A stretch of DNA of 64,000 nt, from positions 26,288,001 to 26,352,000 of the forward strand of contig OX579637.1 of the NCBI GenBank assembly GCA_951230915.1. The letters are read 5' to 3'. Source of the stretch: Antitrichia curtipendula. Taxonomy: Eukaryota; Streptophyta; Bryopsida; Hypnales; Leucodontaceae. The notes under the pieces are model-generated. The model made no database searches. It was not told where the DNA came from and worked only from the letters and a program-made list of their open reading frames with translations. The position numbers were made by a program, and so were the translations under genes. Of the stretch, positions 34,413-45,425 are shown in pieces; within the stretch, counting starts at the first letter, position 1, and every line of letters starts with the position of its first letter.

Positions 34413-35048
34413 TCAAGTACGAGGCGTACTCCTCAGCTTCTCCAACGCCTTCAAAATCTCTGGCCCACGATTATAACCTTCAGCAATTTTCTCGGCATGA
34501 CGCATGTGCTCCACCCGTTGCGCCTGTAACGATCTGAGCTCCCAGGAGTCCCAACTTGGAGTAGAACATTGACTCCGCGATGGCTCATCATGTTTCCTCT
34601 TTAATCCCAGTCCATATGATTGTGCACGTCGACGAGGAAGCGACGGCGGAACAACAAGAGCAAGAACAACTATATCACGTGGCTTCTCTAGGACATTGAG
34701 CTCCAATTCTGCAGCCGACATGGGATAGTTGGCGTCCCCGTATAGCCTCCTTTGCGTGCCCTTGTCCAAAGCTGTTGGAGACATTGATGAATTTTGATTA
34801 TCCCGTGAGCGCAAAGGAGATGGCGAGCACGAAACCGGCAGACGAGGCTTCCGATCTGGTGGACTGTCCACCACACCATCATCGATGGGCTTAACACAGA
34901 AATCCATACTGGAATTCAGTGTGGGTGCCGAGCAGAGAAAGTTCCCAGTGCTGAGTACTACATACTGCCCGTAGTCTAGGATAGAATCCGCAGAAGCCTG
35001 GCATGGGAGAACCTCGTTTGGCGCAGAGGGTTCTAACACACTCCCCAT
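34413..35048 (-). CDS. E2 conserved 212-codon C-terminal exon
   Basis: It is equal in length and phase to E1 7684-8319. It shares 'ASADSILDYGQ', 'NFLCSAPT', 'DGVVDSPPD' and 'SCSPSPLRSRD', and ends in 'GYNRGPEILKALEKLRSTPR'. It is open throughout. Function unknown; the short blocks are better conserved than the spacers, suggesting binding motifs. Confidence 0.68.
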   Translation of the reverse strand: MGSVLEPSAPNEVLPCQASADSILDYGQYVVLSTGNFLCSAPTLNSSMDFCVKPIDDGVVDSPPDRKPRLPVSCSPSPLRSRDNQNSSMSPTALDKGTQRRLYGDANYPMSAAELELNVLEKPRDIVVLALVVPPSLPRRRAQSYGLGLKRKHDEPSRSQCSTPSWDSWELRSLQAQRVEHMRHAEKIAEGYNRGPEILKALEKLRSTPRT

Positions 35049-35310
35049 CTGACACAAAAAAAGCATACATCAGAACCGGAACACACAAAACTGAGGAGTG
35101 CGCATACACCAAGAGGCCATCACACACATTCACAACCCATCGACGGATAGCAAAAAAACTTGCTACACAAATCAGCGCAACTCGTGCTGAAATGCAAAAG
35201 CCGTACACAATTTTAAACAGACGGATAAAACATACACTTCCGCTCGATTCGAGCTGAAAGACATACCTCCAGCCTTTGAGCTATATAACTCTACTAGAAC
35301 CTGACACCAC

Positions 35311-36078
35311 CTCCATGAGTTTGTCAAACTCTCGACGACCTCTTTCCTCGCATAGCATCCGCCTCCCAATTCTCCATTTCTTATCACTCCGGAATGACTT
35401 AAGTCCCACGCCGCGGCTGGCGTGCAACCCTTGGAACCAAGGAAGTAGGACCGCAAGGAGAAAATTGTCCTTGTCACCATTTCCTCGGTTACTCCAGGAG
35501 TCGGAGAGTACAACATTCTCTGGGTTGTTCAGGATGTGCTTACGAGGACTATCGTCCACTATAATGGTGTTGTCTGATGAAAAATTCCCTCGCGAGTCAG
35601 TGAACAACACGTCCATGTTCTTTAAGAACAAGTCCTTATCGGTTCCGGGTTCTTTATATGAGATCAATTTTCCAAATCTATCCCTGCACTTAACCGTCTT
35701 GTAGGAGTCTTGCCCAAGGATAAAGAAGGGCATCCCTCCGTCTCGGAAAAGGTACAGGCAAATGCCTTCAGTGGAGGGCTTTCTCATGGAGCTCCAAACA
35801 GAGACAAAGGCTATCTTCTCTAGTTCCTTCAGAAATGCGGAGCAATTGGGCCGGACGTAGACGGCTTTTGGCCCCACAATTGCGCCAACCATGGCGGAGT
35901 GTGGCTATGACTGATGGTTGAATTGCTTGGGGGACCCCTTGGACTTCCAATCCTCGCTGACACAAAGAATGCCATTGAGGTCCAAGACGACATTTATCCA
36001 CTTCTCCGCCGCCGCGGACCTCAATGGCTGATGGATGCCCTCCGATGATTCCTTACGAGCTAACAAAGGATTGAATTC
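35311..36078 (-). CDS. E2 FCP1/HAD-phosphatase-like exon
   Basis: The exon is 256 codons long, as in E1. Motifs: 'NVVLDLNGILC' (motif I with Asn in place of the second Asp), 'FVSVWSS' (motif II), 'KDLFLKN' (motif III) and 'IIVDDSPRKH' (motif IV with both Asp). The C-terminal part, 'GLKSFRSDKKWRIGRR(M)L', is also conserved in E1. A TAG at 35905-35907 replaces the CAG that E1 still has at this place. Plant FCP1-like proteins with DLNG exist and may be non-catalytic binders; a phosphopeptide- or polymerase-CTD-binding role is possible but unproven. Confidence 0.75.
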
Positions 36079-36224
36079 CTGCTAGCAAAAGGAAGAATGC
36101 ATTGCCAGTTACGACCGTGGAACTGGCACATTCTAGGCCTCACAGAAAATCATACGAAAGACGACCACCGCAAAACAAATGAAAAGCCTAGATAGACGAA
36201 GTGATTGGAGTAGATGGAATTTAC

Positions 36225-36433
36225 CTTCCTCGACGGGGAACCTGATGGCCGATCACGACCTTCACGACCAGATTGAGCATGATCGCGGACAGATCTGTCC
36301 TCACCTAATGCCACAGACTGGATGGGACTTGACAACAAGTCATTTTCGTACACGGGCCCTGGAGACGTAGGCGGTTGAGATTGTGCGGAGGGTGAATGAC
36401 AAACATCAGGAAAACTTGGAGGATTTGTGGGGC
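36225..36433 (-). CDS. E2 small linker exon
   Basis: Acceptor 'gaagcgtag', donor 'aggaag|gtaaat'. The open frame reads 'SPSAQSQPPTSPGPVYENDL' and on to 'RDRPSGSPSRK'. It is Ser/Pro/Arg-rich and probably disordered. It begins with two bases of a split codon and ends in phase 0, exactly like the E1 exon 9638-9771. Confidence 0.55.
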
Positions 36434-36676
36434 CTACGCTTCAAGATGTAGAAAAAGTTCTCAGTGAGAAATGTATATATTACACATTCGGTTTACAAAT
36501 TACAAAATTGAGTGCAACACTTCCAAAACTACGGTTGGCTCCACTAAATATGGAGCTCCGGAACAAAACAATACTGCCTCCAGGAAATGAATACTACAAG
36601 TCAAACTCTATCATACAGATCAGCTCGAGTCGGCTGAAACTACACAAGATGGCACAAGGAGATTATTGAGCACAAC

Positions 36677-37720
36677 CTGCTAGTGGATCACCGGTAGGTA
36701 GTGCGGCACCTCTAACTTCAACCTCGAAAGCATCCACGACCAGGTTGTGCCCAATTCCAACTCCTTCCGCGGTGATCTCCGTCGCTCCATGGTCGACAGG
36801 TGGGTGCTCCTGAGGTACATCGGGACTCCCTGACGATGGGAAGGGAGGATCGATATTCTCATCAATTGGAGGAGGGGGAATCGTAATGGGCGGGCTGGAC
36901 GGCAGAGGTGGAGAGGCCTGCGCCGCTTTGGAAGGGCTCGACGCATTGCTGATGTTTGAGCTAGACGGTTGCCCTTCCAACAGCAATGAGGGAGACCGGG
37001 ATGCGGGTGGCAGCGAGGCGAGTGGTTCGATTCCAACCTTGGCCAAAATATTTGAAGCATCTCTCTGTTCTACATGGCCAGCTCCCTATTATTTCTAGAT
37101 TCTTCCCGCATCCACTCCTGGCTAGTATTATGCATTTCCATGTTTGCCTGTCTTTCCTTGCTAGCGTCGGCTCTAATTTGAGCCAAGGCAAGCTCATTTT
37201 GCCTCTGCGTTAGCTCAGCTTGCTTCTGCATATTTGCCAGAGATTGCACACTCTGGGCTTGGAATTCGGCCATGCTCCTCATTGCGTTGGCAATCGACTC
37301 CCGCTTCCTCTTTTTCGCGAGGCGAGTAGATGGACTCGGCGTAACTGGCGTATGGGGCATCGGAGGCAGCATAGAAGAACCCGATGAAACTGGCACCTCC
37401 GAAGACAGACGACTGGTTGGTGTTTGGATATCGTCGATCCCAAAGGTGTCGTTGTAGTCCTCGTGATCGACCTCTTCTTCGCTCTCATCCTCCGTAAGAT
37501 CGACGACAGGGTCCGCCTTCTTCTTACGGGGAGAATCTTGACTCGCCCGCAGCTTCTTCTTCGAGGGCGAGGGCGCCGAACTTGGTCCTGCTCCGATGTT
37601 CACAGGGTACCCGCCTTCCAGAAAATCGGCCTTGTCTAATGTCATGGCCTTCATACAAATGTCCTCCCACCAGAACGACTGCTCTAACAATCCACAAGCG
37701 TAGACATCGACAGAGCTCAT
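36677..37720 (-). CDS. E2 linker exon (acidic, coiled-coil, Pro-rich)
   Basis: It starts 'MSSVDVYACGLLEQSFWWED', completing the methylase-like region. A Lys-rich patch follows ('SPSKKKLRASQDSPRKKKAD', possible nuclear signal), then 'VVDLTEDESEEEVDHED', which looks like a SUMO-interaction or acidic motif. Next is a Gln/Ala-rich helix ('QSLANMQKQAELTQRQNE') likely to be a coiled coil, then a Pro/Ser-rich tail. The frame shifts by one base around 37070, after 'RNNRELA'. The donor 'ctagcag|gttgtg' leaves one base, which the next exon completes. Confidence 0.6.
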
Positions 37721-37890
37721 CTGCAGGAGACAATTTCAATGGAGTTACATCGGCGAACACTCATTGCACTTCAACGCGCCGTGCGCTGAAACGAGGAACA
37801 ACATCTCGGGAAATTAACAACTATTATAGAACATGTGTACAGAGGAGCAGATCAGCGCGACTCGCGTTGATTCGCATTGGCGAGTCTTAC

Positions 37891-39237
37891 CATGGCAGCA
37901 CACGTCAACTTCCCTCCCGCGAATGCTGAATAGAAGCACATCCCCGGATTGCAGAACTTCCGGACAATCCACAGATAAAACTCCATGCGCAGCTCCGTGT
38001 TGTGTATCCGATATTCGAGCTCACTGTATGCGCGCGCCTTTGTATATCTGGCTGTCTCCGGACATTCAAATTCGTCCGGAATTTCCACGGGATTCACGTT
38101 TTTGGGGTTCTGGAGAAAGGTGAGCAAGACTTTCTTTGGTGTCCTGGCAGCGGCAATGTCACCAAGGCGGTCGTTCTTCCCTGGCGTGTATGTCGCAAAA
38201 TCCAGGGCATAGGTGTTCAGATCCTCATTCGTCTCCACAAATCTAAGAACCTGCACTTGCTCCTTCTCGTCAGAGCAAATGAATAGCCAAGCGGGGACCT
38301 CCTCAAGTGTCGATTTCTTCTTCTTCCGCATGGCTGCCATCGCTTCGACAAAAAAAGGGCTGTCCACAGTGGACGCATCCTTCTTCTCAATCCCGGGAAA
38401 ATTTCGGATGTCCATGACACCAAGAGACAGCCGCTTCACGGTCTCATCCGTCCATGATTGCACTGGCCACTGGTGATAATAGTTCTTAGCGAACTCGTAC
38501 GATCGATAGTGGCCGAATGCAGCGGGCTTCACGAACTTCTTCTTCTGCTCGAGGAACACCTTGAAGAACTGAAAAGCTTCGTCTGAGAGCTCGGAGCATG
38601 ACTTGTTCTTAGCACTCACAAGCTTCGCCTTCCCAAAGTACGCCTCTCCGGGTCTGTCGAGAAGGACATCCATGGTTGCCCTCGAGAAGAATCGATCTTT
38701 CTTGAAGGCTTTCCAGTTCTCCGTGATGATCTCGTTATTAGCATTCAGAAGACCAAGTTCGGGGTCGATTTGGTGAAGCTCTTTCTTCACAAGGTGCTTC
38801 CTCTTCCGTCTCTCTACCCATTCCTTCACGTTGTAGCAGTTCTCAAGCACGGACCAAATGGACTTAATCGTCACCTTGAGGTAGGAGAGGGTTCGCTTGG
38901 TACCCGTCTGGTTGAGAATGTGCTTTGCCAGTTTCTCCAGCTCGTCATAGCTCAGATTGCCCAAATGTTTAAAGAACTCCCGATTAAGTGCCAGCGTATC
39001 CGGATTCCAATCTTCCTTCACATTGAACAACTTATCCGTGTCGGGGTTGAGCAGTTGACCATGTGCTGCAGCGGAGATAACCTCGCTCCAGAGTTTGTAT
39101 ACATGCTCAGGAGCGGTGATGAGTTTTAGTTCATTTATCACTTTTAGCTTCTCCTCTTTCCCCTTTGTCTTTGATATCTTCAAGCTCTTATTTACTTCGA
39201 TCATGGAGAACCGCAACAAAATCGCCTTCTCGAATGC
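37891..39237 (-). CDS. E2 middle exon, ends in methyltransferase-like motif
   Basis: About 449 codons open after acceptor 'gggtgcag', ending on a codon boundary before 'gtaaga'. The intron before it is 144 nt, a multiple of three, so both spliced and retained forms stay in frame. It is mostly helical, charged sequence. Near the end, 'ELRMEFYLWIVRKFCNPG' leads to 'YSAFAGGKLTCAAM', continuing in the next exon. This resembles the C-terminal part of class beta N6/N4 DNA methyltransferases (PG...D.FAG.GTT..A). I did not find a DPPY/DPPW block, so the assignment is tentative and activity doubtful. E1 lacks this exon. Confidence 0.6.
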
Positions 39238-39381
39238 CTGCACCCAATTCCAGGAAATTATTGTCAGTACAAGCACTTCAGCTCGACCCGCGCTAATCTG
39301 CGGTGAGAATGACTCAACAGTTACAAAGCAGATAGGCACAAATCCATTGCAGATCAGCTCGAGTCGCGCTGAATGACAAAC

Positions 39382-40834
39382 CTGGAAAGCGTCTTTGTTC
39401 TTCCGATTTTCGACGGTTCGCTTGGTATTGGCTAGTGTATCGACCGACTGAACCTGAGCTGGATTCTTTGGTTTGCCCATGGCCTCCCAAACTGCCCGCA
39501 CTCCTAGAATATTAGTCGCCCACGACGGCTGAACGGCTATGAAGTGATTCACCCGATTATAGTACGCGGAGACAGTTCGCAGTTTCTCTCCGTCCAGGGA
39601 CCACACGATGAAGCAGTTCCATTTCCTGAAATGTTCTCGTTCTTCGTGGTCAACACCATTCTCGTCGTTGAACATAAACTTGCTTGCCTCAACGCTATGT
39701 TGTCCGTTAATGACGTAAAACTGTCCGGCTTTAATTTCTTCCCACGTCTCTGGTTTTTTGGTGAGACCGACGGGCATAGCGCAAAGTGTCTGCTTTGCAC
39801 TCTTGTCGGGGATGTTCAGCAGATAGGTCACGTTGTCTTCCACTATTCTCTGCTGCTTCGACCGAATGTTGAATGTCACCGGTGCGTCAATTAGCTGGGA
39901 GATGTCCACTGCCTTCTTCTCGTCAACTGCGAAGACATACGCGTCTTCGCATGTTCTCCAGTACTTCTGGTATGCCTCGTTGATGGCCTTGTAGTTCGGC
40001 TTTCTCTCCGTTGCCCGGGAGTGAGGAACATTTGCCATCTCCTCAACGAGGCTACCATCATGGACTTCAAATTGTTCCGAGGACTTCGTCTAAACTTTCT
40101 TTACAAAAGTCGAAACTACAGGCTTCTTTCCCTTCTCATGGGGCGTCTTGGGAGTTGTCTTCTGGGAGGATTTCTGGCCCCGACTGCTTCCCGAGTCCTG
40201 CTTGGTGGTTTTCTTCGAGCTCTGACTGACGCCTTGGTTGGCAACGTCCATGGTGATTGACTTTGGTTTATTTAATGAGTTCTGCATTTCATACTTCCCT
40301 CTCAACGTATCAAAATCCTTGAAGAGGGCCCGGATTTTTGACACAAGTTGCCTCCAGGCCAATGGCGTCCCGTTTGCATTTTTCTATTCTTTGTTGTCGA
40401 TTTTCTTCTCTAGTTCCTTGACATCTTGATGGAACGGCGTCGGATCCAGGCTACCAAGCAAGGGGGTCATGTTGAATGGAATCATTACGGAGTCCAGGCA
40501 AATGGTGAAGTGGTATTGATCATTCTTGTGGACGCCGTTCACAGCCGTGACACACTTGATTTTGATCACTGGATGGGTATCCGCCTCTACATCCTTCACT
40601 CTCTCTTCGAATGACAGGTTGAGAAAGACCTGCGCGTTCTTGAACATGTATGCGAAGCAGAACTCGTTTGAGAACGCGAGCATGATGAATCCCCAGAACT
40701 GCACTCTCTCTGGCTCCTTGAATTCCCAATATTCCCCTTCCATGAGAGATGTGTCCTCGCCGGTATGTTTCTCTTCTAGCTGCACCTCACATTTCTTGAA
40801 GTACATGTCGAGCGCCTCCATCTGATTCTCCATT
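39382..40834 (-). CDS. E2 ParB-like domain exon
   Basis: It begins at ATG 40833-40831 just after the acceptor, as in E1. The N-terminal part reads 'MEALDMYFKKCEVQLEE' and 'GEYWEFKEPERVQFW'; then TAG near 40382, a Lys/Ser-rich linker, a second TAG near 40091, and the ParB-like block 'GQFYVINGQHSVEASKFMF' with 'AYYNRVNHFIAVQPSWATNI' downstream. The Gln-His pair and its context are conserved with E1. It ends 'KDAFQ|gtttgt', and an E2 palindrome follows immediately in the intron. Predicted role: DNA binding or cleavage at palindromic sites, or priming of a linked methylase; this is inferred. Confidence 0.75.
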
Positions 40835-40953
40835 CTGCAATCTGCATGTATCCCATGATACAATTTGTTATTAGCAATTATTTCTGCTTTGCTTCTAATG
40901 ATTGCTCTACCAGTCACTGTATTCTCCTTGTTTCTGTGATCAGCATTTTGCTG

Positions 40954-41622
40954 TTCAGCGCGACTCGTGCTGAACTGCTGTATCCATGTGTTGTGCTCGT
41001 TGGTTCTATCTGGATCGTTTGTTACGTCTTGTATTATTCGGGGATTGATTTGTATGTCTTCTTTTTCTACCTCTCTCCTTCAGGTCTTTCTACTTTTGGG
41101 CGCTGTCTGCGCTAAACTGTTGCTTTGGGTTATATATTAGTGTTAATGGTTTGTGTTTTGGTTTCTGTGATGGAGTTGGAGTCATTCGCAGCTCTTTGCC
41201 ATTCAGCGCGACTCGCGCTGAATCGCTTCAGCGGTTTATAGTCTGGTTGCTTTCTGCTTTTTCCTAGATCCCAAGAAATGAAATTGAGATTGGACTATTT
41301 GCCTAGTCCTGTTACTGGTCTTTGTTTCGGTGTTCAGCATTTTTCAGCGCGAGGCGCGCTCAGTGGTTATCTCTGGATTTCGTGAAGCAGAGGATCTCTC
41401 TCTCGATTACCGAGATTGTGGTATTTCGTTTGACATTTAGAGTTTTCCTTTAGGTTTCGTTCGCGTCTGTTGTCATTCAGCGCGAGCCGCGCTGAATCGT
41501 CATGTATCATTTCGTGGAGAGACCCTGCACTTATACATTTGCAGCGCGAGGCGCGCTGAATGAACATATATGCTCGTCTGGGTTGGAGTATATTTGTCAA
41601 TTCAGCGCGGCTCGCGCTGAAA
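40954..41622. repeat. E2 palindrome field (left)
   Basis: Copies: 40954-40974, about 41108, 41201-41223, 41343-41363, 41475-41497, about 41541 and 41600-41622. The best are AGCGCGACTCGCGCT (41201) and AGCGCGAGCCGCGCT (41475). The central three to five bases vary as ACT, AGG, AGC or GCT, while the arms CAGCG...CGCTG stay fixed. Confidence 0.92.
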
Positions 41623-41639
41623 TGTCATGTTTGTTATTG

Positions 41640-42540
41640 AATTTTAAGTTCCGTATTTTAGGGTTTTGTTTTCATGGAAATAAGTACGGAGTTCGCGAAT
41701 ACATACCAGTTTGTCCGTGCGCAGATTTGGGGTTTGAAGATGTAATGCCTTTGCTACAAGCACCTTTTTTCCTTTGTCTTGCTGGTCTAGTTTAGGTTTT
41801 TGAGTGTCAGTCCTGAGAACAAATCCCATGCAATCAGTTAGAAATCGTAATGAAAATCTAAAATTAACAGGAACTTATCGGCAATAGAAAATTCTGCCAG
41901 TGATGGGGACAGATAGTAACATGCCCGTGATACAACATTCATGTTCACACATTGGATTATGCGTACACATTTTTGAAGTAAGGCACATCAGGAGTGAAAC
42001 TTAACAAAACACAATCTCAATTTTTGGAGTCATTGCAAAGCACTCTGATCACTCTTTCTCAAAGCAGTCACTTTTGTGAGACAGGAGCTCACATACTCAT
42101 TATCTGAGGTCACTGTACTATTGTTTTACAACATTGAACTAGCAAGAGCCGACATCGTAGCTAGGTACACACATGAAACAAAATTTTATCAGAATTCATC
42201 TGCAAACTAGAGACCCTGTCAATCTCGGTAGAATTGCAGTAGTGACAAATACTTCAATTTTCATATAAGGTACTCGGTAAGTACTTCGACGTCGACAAAG
42301 GTAACAGTTGGGAGTAGCATTCACACGCAGAGACGAACAAACCACACAAAGCATGTCGGAAGTAGACAAAATCATGCTTTAGAAGTTGTAAAACAATTTC
42401 AAAGCAGAACTGATACGAATACAAGCAAAACGCAAGCACTTGTAGAAGATCACAAGCAAAGAAGATCACAAGCAAACCACCAGCACAAATACGCACACAA
42501 GCAATCAAAAGCAGAACACAAACACTAATCTGCTGTCGCC
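41640..42540. other. Unassigned AT-rich stretch
   Basis: I see no gene or strong repeat here. It lies between the palindromes and the GC-rich block and is likely part of the first intron of the leftward gene. Confidence 0.4.
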
Positions 42541-43100
42541 TGCTGCAACTCGCCTCCGTGCTCGCCTCCGTGCTTGCCTCCGTGCTCGCCTCCACTCGCC
42601 TCCAGCTCATCTCCACTCGCCTCCAACCGCATCAAAGTCGCCTCTTGCAGCACGGGACCACGGCGCACAGACCACAACCACGTCAAACGCAGGTGGGAGA
42701 AAACGGGAGCGCGCAAATCCCTAAACCATCAGCGAACAAAGACCATGGAGACCACGGCGCAACATGCGATCAACGATCACGACGAAGAGGAAACCATGGC
42801 ACAACATGGAAGCAAGGAACGATCACGACGAAACGGAGCACAAGGGGAAACGCAGGGGGAAACGGAGCGCGCCAAACCCTAAACCCTCGCAGTGCACATG
42901 CCAAGTTTTTGACCCGCCACCTCGCCATCCGCCTGGCCACGTGGCGAGTTTTGGTTGGATGGACCAAAATTCCCAGACGCTGGCGGACCTCTCCACGCAC
43001 TTGCAACAAAAAACCCGCCACGCCACACCACGCCGCGCCCTCACTGCTGCAAGTGAAATTTGGAAGCTGATTCTGGAAGCTGATTCTGGAAGCTCATTCT
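42540..43100 (-). promoter_or_regulatory. GC-rich block, presumed 5' region of E2 left gene
   Basis: A 12-bp minisatellite of 'ctcgcctccgtg' (42548-42610) is followed by GC-rich DNA and a CCCTAAA pair near 42876. Long frames on both strands here come from base composition. It occupies the same place as 16500-17020 in E1. Confidence 0.4.
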
Positions 43101-43434
43101 ATAGCTTTGTTTTTTGAAAATTCTCCCACAAATCTTTCAAATTTCCTCTCACGAATTTCAATTTAGAAGAGTATTTGTTGAATGTACCATATTGATAACA
43201 ATTGTACAATCACAAAATTGAAAAAAAATAAATGTGAAGCCTTTCCACATACCACATGGTTGAATTTTAAATCTACGGAACATTTTAGTAACCAATATGT
43301 CAACATTCGTAGAAGTCAAAACTAATTTCGTAGCTATTTTAAAAATGAAAGGACTTTAGTGAAGCACTAAATTTGATTCTATATTTACTATAACTTCTTC
43401 AGATTCATTAAATCAAAATAAGGCAAATTCTATC
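43101..43434. other. AT-rich spacer
   Basis: No feature was seen before the 208-bp array starts. Confidence 0.4.
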
Positions 43435-44889
43435 GTGCTGATAAGTAGCATAAAGAATCATTGAATTTTAAATTTTGCTTGAAGGAAGTAAACAATCATT
43501 TTCCTAGCATCCATCCCCACATCATTTTGTTGAACCTTGAATGAAGCACATGATACTAGGCATGATCAGTTGTTCATGAAGAATAAACCCTAACTCTCTC
43601 TCAAAGCCTAATACCAATACTAATGCACCCTAAACCGGAACCGTGTTGATAAGTAGCATAAAGAATCATTGAATTTTAAATTTTGCTTGAAGGAAGTAAA
43701 CAATCATTTTCCTAGCATCCATCCCCACATCATTTTGTTGAACCTTGAATGAAGCACATGATACTAGGCATGATCAGTTGTTCATGAAGAATAAACCCTA
43801 ACTCTCTCTCAAAGCCTAATACCAATACTAATGCACCCTAAACCGGAACCGTGTTGATAAGTAGCATAAAGAATCATTGAATTTTAAATTTTGCTTGAAG
43901 GAAGTAAACAATCATTTTCCTAGCATCCATCCCCACATCATTTTGTTGAACCTTGAATGAAGCACATGATACTAGGCATGATCAGTTGTTCATGAAGAAT
44001 AAACCCTAACTCTCTCTCAAAGCCTAACACCAATACTAATGCACCCTAAACCGGAACCGTGCTGATAAGTAGCATAAAGAATCATTGAATTTTAAATTTT
44101 GCTTGAAGGAAGTAAACAATCATTTTCCTAGCATCCATCCCCACATCATTTTGTTGAACCTTGAACGAAGCACATGATACTAGGCATGATCAGTTGTTCA
44201 TGAAGAATAAACCCTAACTCTCTCTCAAAGCCTAACACCAATACTAATGCACCCTAAACCGGAACCGTGCTGATAAGTAGCATAAAGAATCATTGAATTT
44301 TAAATTTTGCTTGAAGGAAGTAAACAATCATTTTCCTAGCATCCATCCCCACATCATTTTGTTGAACCTTGAACGAAGCACATGATACTAGGCATGATCA
44401 GTTGTTCATGAAGAATAAACCCTAACTCTCTCTCAAAGCCTAACACCAATACTAATGCACCCTAAACCGGAACCGTGCTGATAAGTAGCATAAAGAATCA
44501 TTGAATTTTAAATTTTGCTTGAAGGAAGTAAACAATCATTTTCCTAGCATCCATCCCCACATCATTTTGTTGAACCTTGAACGAAGCACATGATACTAGG
44601 CATGATCAGTTGTTCATGAAGAATAAACCCTAACTCTCTCTCAAAGCCTAACACCAATACTAATGCACCCTAAACCGGAACCGTGCTGATAAGTAGCATA
44701 AAGAATCATTGAATTTTAAATTTTGCTTGAAGGAAGTAAACAATCATTTTCCTAGCATCCATCCCCACATCATTTTGTTGAACCTTGAACGAAGCACATG
44801 ATACTAGGCATGATCAGTTGTTCATGAAGAATAAACCCAACTCTCTCTCAAAGCCTAACACCAATACTAATGCACCCTAAACCGGAACC
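43435..44889. repeat. 208-bp tandem repeat, seven copies
   Basis: Unit starts ('gt(g)(c/t)tgataagtagcataaag') at 43435, 43643, 43851, 44059, 44267, 44475 and 44683, exactly 208 bp apart; the last unit has a 1-base deletion. Copies are almost identical, differing at only a few positions (gtg(c/t)tg, gaa(t/c)gaagc, ta(a)(t/c)acc). Each unit ends with 'caccctaaaccggaacc', carrying a telomere-like CCCTAAA. The homogeneity means very recent amplification inside E2. Confidence 0.97.
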
Positions 44890-45321
44890 CTAACCACAAG
44901 CAATCTCCCAAACCCAAAAACAGTACGGCAAACTTTTGGAAACCAAAAAATAATGGCCTGGCGCGCGAGCAGACAATGTGAGGAAGACGAAGTAGCACCT
45001 GAAGAAGGTGAGGTGACACCTCCGAGGGAATTGCACGAGTTGAAGGTGAAAAGTAATTTGCTGTCCCCACCACGAGATAAGATTTTCGTAAAAACTTACT
45101 CAGCGTCGGCGCTTGCGGGGCAAAATTCCGCCAGGACCAGATCCGCCATGCAACTCCTGAAGACCACCTAAAACCGCCAACACCCATCACCCTTTACTGG
45201 CATGTGCGCGGCCTCCAAATCACCGTAGCCTTCCCGAAATCACCTTAGCCTCGCCGAAATCACCGTAGCCTCACCGAAAGAGCGGACCCTGCACCAACCT
45301 CCTTACCCGGTACCCGACCTC
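44890..45321. other. Spacer with a doubtful small frame
   Basis: The frame 44953-45171 (72 codons, 'MAWRASRQCEEDEVAPEEGE' at its start) is acidic and has no recognised relatives; I would not call it a gene without expression data. 'aaatcacc(t/g)tagcct(c/t)' is repeated three times near 45220-45270. Confidence 0.35.
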
Positions 45322-45425
45322 TATACCCGGACACATAGTACCCCGAACTCTATACCCGGACCCATAGTACCCCGAATTCTATACCCGGACCCATAGTACC
45401 CCGAATTCTATACCCGGACCCCTAT
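45322..45425. repeat. 29-bp tandem repeat
   Basis: 'tatacccggaccc(a)tagtacc' with starts at 45322, 45351, 45380 and 45409. Confidence 0.85.

Larger units (their letters stand above)
35172..39373. repeat. E2 palindromes inside left-gene introns
   Basis: Copies of the AGCGCGACTCGCGCT type lie at about 35180-35200, 35243-35262, 36619-36638, 37774-37793, 37850-37869, 39278-39297 and 39353-39374. All fall in introns; every intron with room has at least one except that at 36079-36224. Confidence 0.8.
34413..40834 (-). pseudogene. E2 left gene: ParB-like / methyltransferase-like / FCP1-like fusion
   Basis: Six exons join in compatible phase: 40834-39382, 39237-37891, 37720-36677, 36433-36225, 36078-35311 and 35048-34413. 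All introns are GT-AG, and palindromes lie in the introns at 39238-39381, 37721-37890, 36434-36676 and 35049-35310. The uninterrupted plan would be a protein of about 1,900 residues. This copy carries TAG near 40381-40383, TAG 40090-40092 (or close), a one-base frameshift near 37070 and TAG 35905-35907, so it is probably inactive. Alternatively two or three genes share this region, but the phases fit one gene. The combination of a ParB-fold domain with a methylase-like motif is known in phage and plasmid proteins; the FCP1 fusion is unfamiliar to me. Confidence 0.65.

Noticed and set aside
42558..43117. Frames of 100-170 codons on both strands
   Set aside because: They are driven by the 12-bp minisatellite and GC content, and lie where a non-coding 5' region is expected.
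44953..45171. 72-codon acidic protein
   Set aside because: Open and with a plausible start, but it is isolated among repeats and matches nothing I recognise; kept only as a note in the spacer entry.
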